Assembly: GCF_029689925.1 (NCBI RefSeq)
Contig: NZ_CP121445.1
Span: 6,382,501 to 6,446,500, forward strand
Origin: Anaerocolumna sp. AGMB13025
GTDB lineage: Bacteria > Bacillota > Clostridia > Lachnospirales > Lachnospiraceae
Direction: 5' to 3'
DNA length: 64,000 bases
Numbering within the stretch: position 1 is the stretch's first letter; every line of letters starts with the position of its first letter. The position numbers and the translations under genes were made by a program. The notes under the pieces were generated by a model, which searched no databases, had not been told where the DNA came from, and saw only the letters and a list, made by a program, of their open reading frames with translations. Shown here piece by piece: positions 63,292 through 64,000 of the stretch.

Positions 63292-64000
63292 TTAAAGTAT
63301 ATACCTTTCATTTTTTTCTACTACTATTCTAACATTATCCGGTTCACCGATATGGGTTGTATTATTCCTTATAGTGTCCCGGCTTTCTACTATGCAGTTT
63401 TCTATATAAGTGTTGTCCCCAATGTATACATCATTTAGAATGATGGAATTCTTAATGGTACAGTGATTGCCTATATAAACTTTTTTAAACACAATAGAAT
63501 TTTCAACTACCCCGTTGACAATGCAGCCGCTGGATATTATGCTGTTCTTAACTGAAGATCCCTGATTATACTTTGCTGGTGGTAAGTCATCAATTTTTGA
63601 ATAGATGTCCGGATATTCTTTAAAGAAATAATTTCTTACTTCTTTATCTAAAAAGTCCATATTCGTCTTATAATAAGATTCCACCGTAGCAATATTGCTC
63701 CAGTAGGTATGCATCTCATAGGCATATATTTTCTTAATATTCTTATAGCGAATTAAAATATCCTTTACAAAGTCATAGCGGTCTTCCAAAGCTGACATTT
63801 CCAATAATTCAATTAACAATCTTCTTCTTATTACGTAGACACCGATGGAAACGGTATCCGCAGATGTCTTTAGTGGTTTTTCTTCATAATCTGTTATTCT
63901 TCCATCTTCATTTGTTCTTATAATTCCAAATCTGCTAGCATCCTCCCCTTCTTTCAACTGTTTACTTACCACCGTAATATCTGCTTTTTTGTTAATATGA
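63292..64000 (-). CDS. glgD: Glucose-1-phosphate adenylyltransferase subunit GlgD (N-terminus cut by window edge)
   Basis: 236 codons visible, open to base 64000. HINKKADITVV at the edge is the middle of the nucleotidyltransferase domain; YEEKPLKTSADTVSIGVYV and AYEMHTYWSNIATVESYYKTNMDFL follow, then left-handed beta-helix repeats (VENSIVFKKVYIGNHCTIKN, IGDNTYIENCIV). Regulatory partner of GlgC for ADP-glucose and glycogen synthesis. GlgD rather than GlgC is preferred because of the divergent beta-helix. A glgC gene is expected just beyond the edge. Confidence 0.85.
   Translation of the reverse strand, partial: HINKKADITVVSKQLKEGEDASRFGIIRTNEDGRITDYEEKPLKTSADTVSIGVYVIRRRLLIELLEMSALEDRYDFVKDILIRYKNIKKIYAYEMHTYWSNIATVESYYKTNMDFLDKEVRNYFFKEYPDIYSKIDDLPPAKYNQGSSVKNSIISSGCIVNGVVENSIVFKKVYIGNHCTIKNSIILNDVYIGDNTYIENCIVESRDTIRNNTTHIGEPDNVRIVVEKNERYIL

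Overview
The window is chromosomal DNA of a low-GC, endospore-forming Clostridia member, most likely a Lachnospiraceae. The signs are spoIIE, spoVT, spoVG, yabP/yabQ and rqcP, a clostridial mazG-hup-rqcP-yabP-yabQ-divIC...spoIIE-tilS-hpt-ftsH order, and Lachnospiraceae-type small or hypothetical families (DUF6472-, DUF4080- and DUF4003-like). Assignment below family level is inference. Most genes lie on the minus strand.

Layout. 1-2.7 kb: a cut-off BlaR1-type sensor protease, its BlaI-type repressor with two operators, and a membrane-anchored HtrA relative that lacks two catalytic residues. 3-7.6 kb (plus): mutS2 and an OmpR-type two-component pair. 7.6-17.3 kb: housekeeping and small genes (DUF6472-like, trmL, CheX-like, aminotransferase plus Lrp, PurM-like protein, VanW protein, DnaQ-like exonuclease, nth) separated by tandem repeats and structured leaders. 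17.5-20.5 kb: a radical SAM/B12 protein with an Asn-rich insert, a small membrane protein and two tRNAs. 20.7-34.5 kb: a carbohydrate uptake and breakdown locus: two Lpl-type permeases, a lipoprotein binding protein, a second binding protein that looks membrane-anchored, a YesM/YesN-type two-component system, a nucleoside-hydrolase-like protein, GH30 and GH13 enzymes. The enzymes have no signal peptides, so sugars are probably imported and then cut. 35.5-46 kb: the conserved growth and sporulation block. 46-47.8 kb: a satD-DUF3307 gene pair behind three evenly spaced palindromes. 47.9-60.9 kb: spoVT, truA, an ABC exporter, PAP2 phosphatase, prsA-like foldase, mfd, pth, DUF4003 and transglutaminase genes. 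61-64 kb: a secreted hypothetical protein, spoVG and partial glgD.

The non-coding DNA is unusually structured. (1) Several leaders directly before minus-strand start codons contain interleaved inverted repeats (order A-B-A'-B'), the topology of an H-type pseudoknot; pairing is kept while sequence varies, and two differences are G-U pairs only in the RNA of the downstream gene. (2) A MITE-like family begins with ACTTGATAAAATC and has two intact copies and one remnant. (3) There are several other long perfect or near-perfect hairpins and at least five tandem-repeat blocks.

The best candidates for undescribed biology are the pseudoknot leaders and the satD-DUF3307 pair: SatD carries two aspartates spaced as in class III nucleotide cyclases, sits next to a multi-spanning membrane protein, and has a promoter covered by three GCAAC-N8-GTTGC palindromes at a 29-bp period. 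All functional statements rest on reading the sequence by eye; no database search or folding was run.
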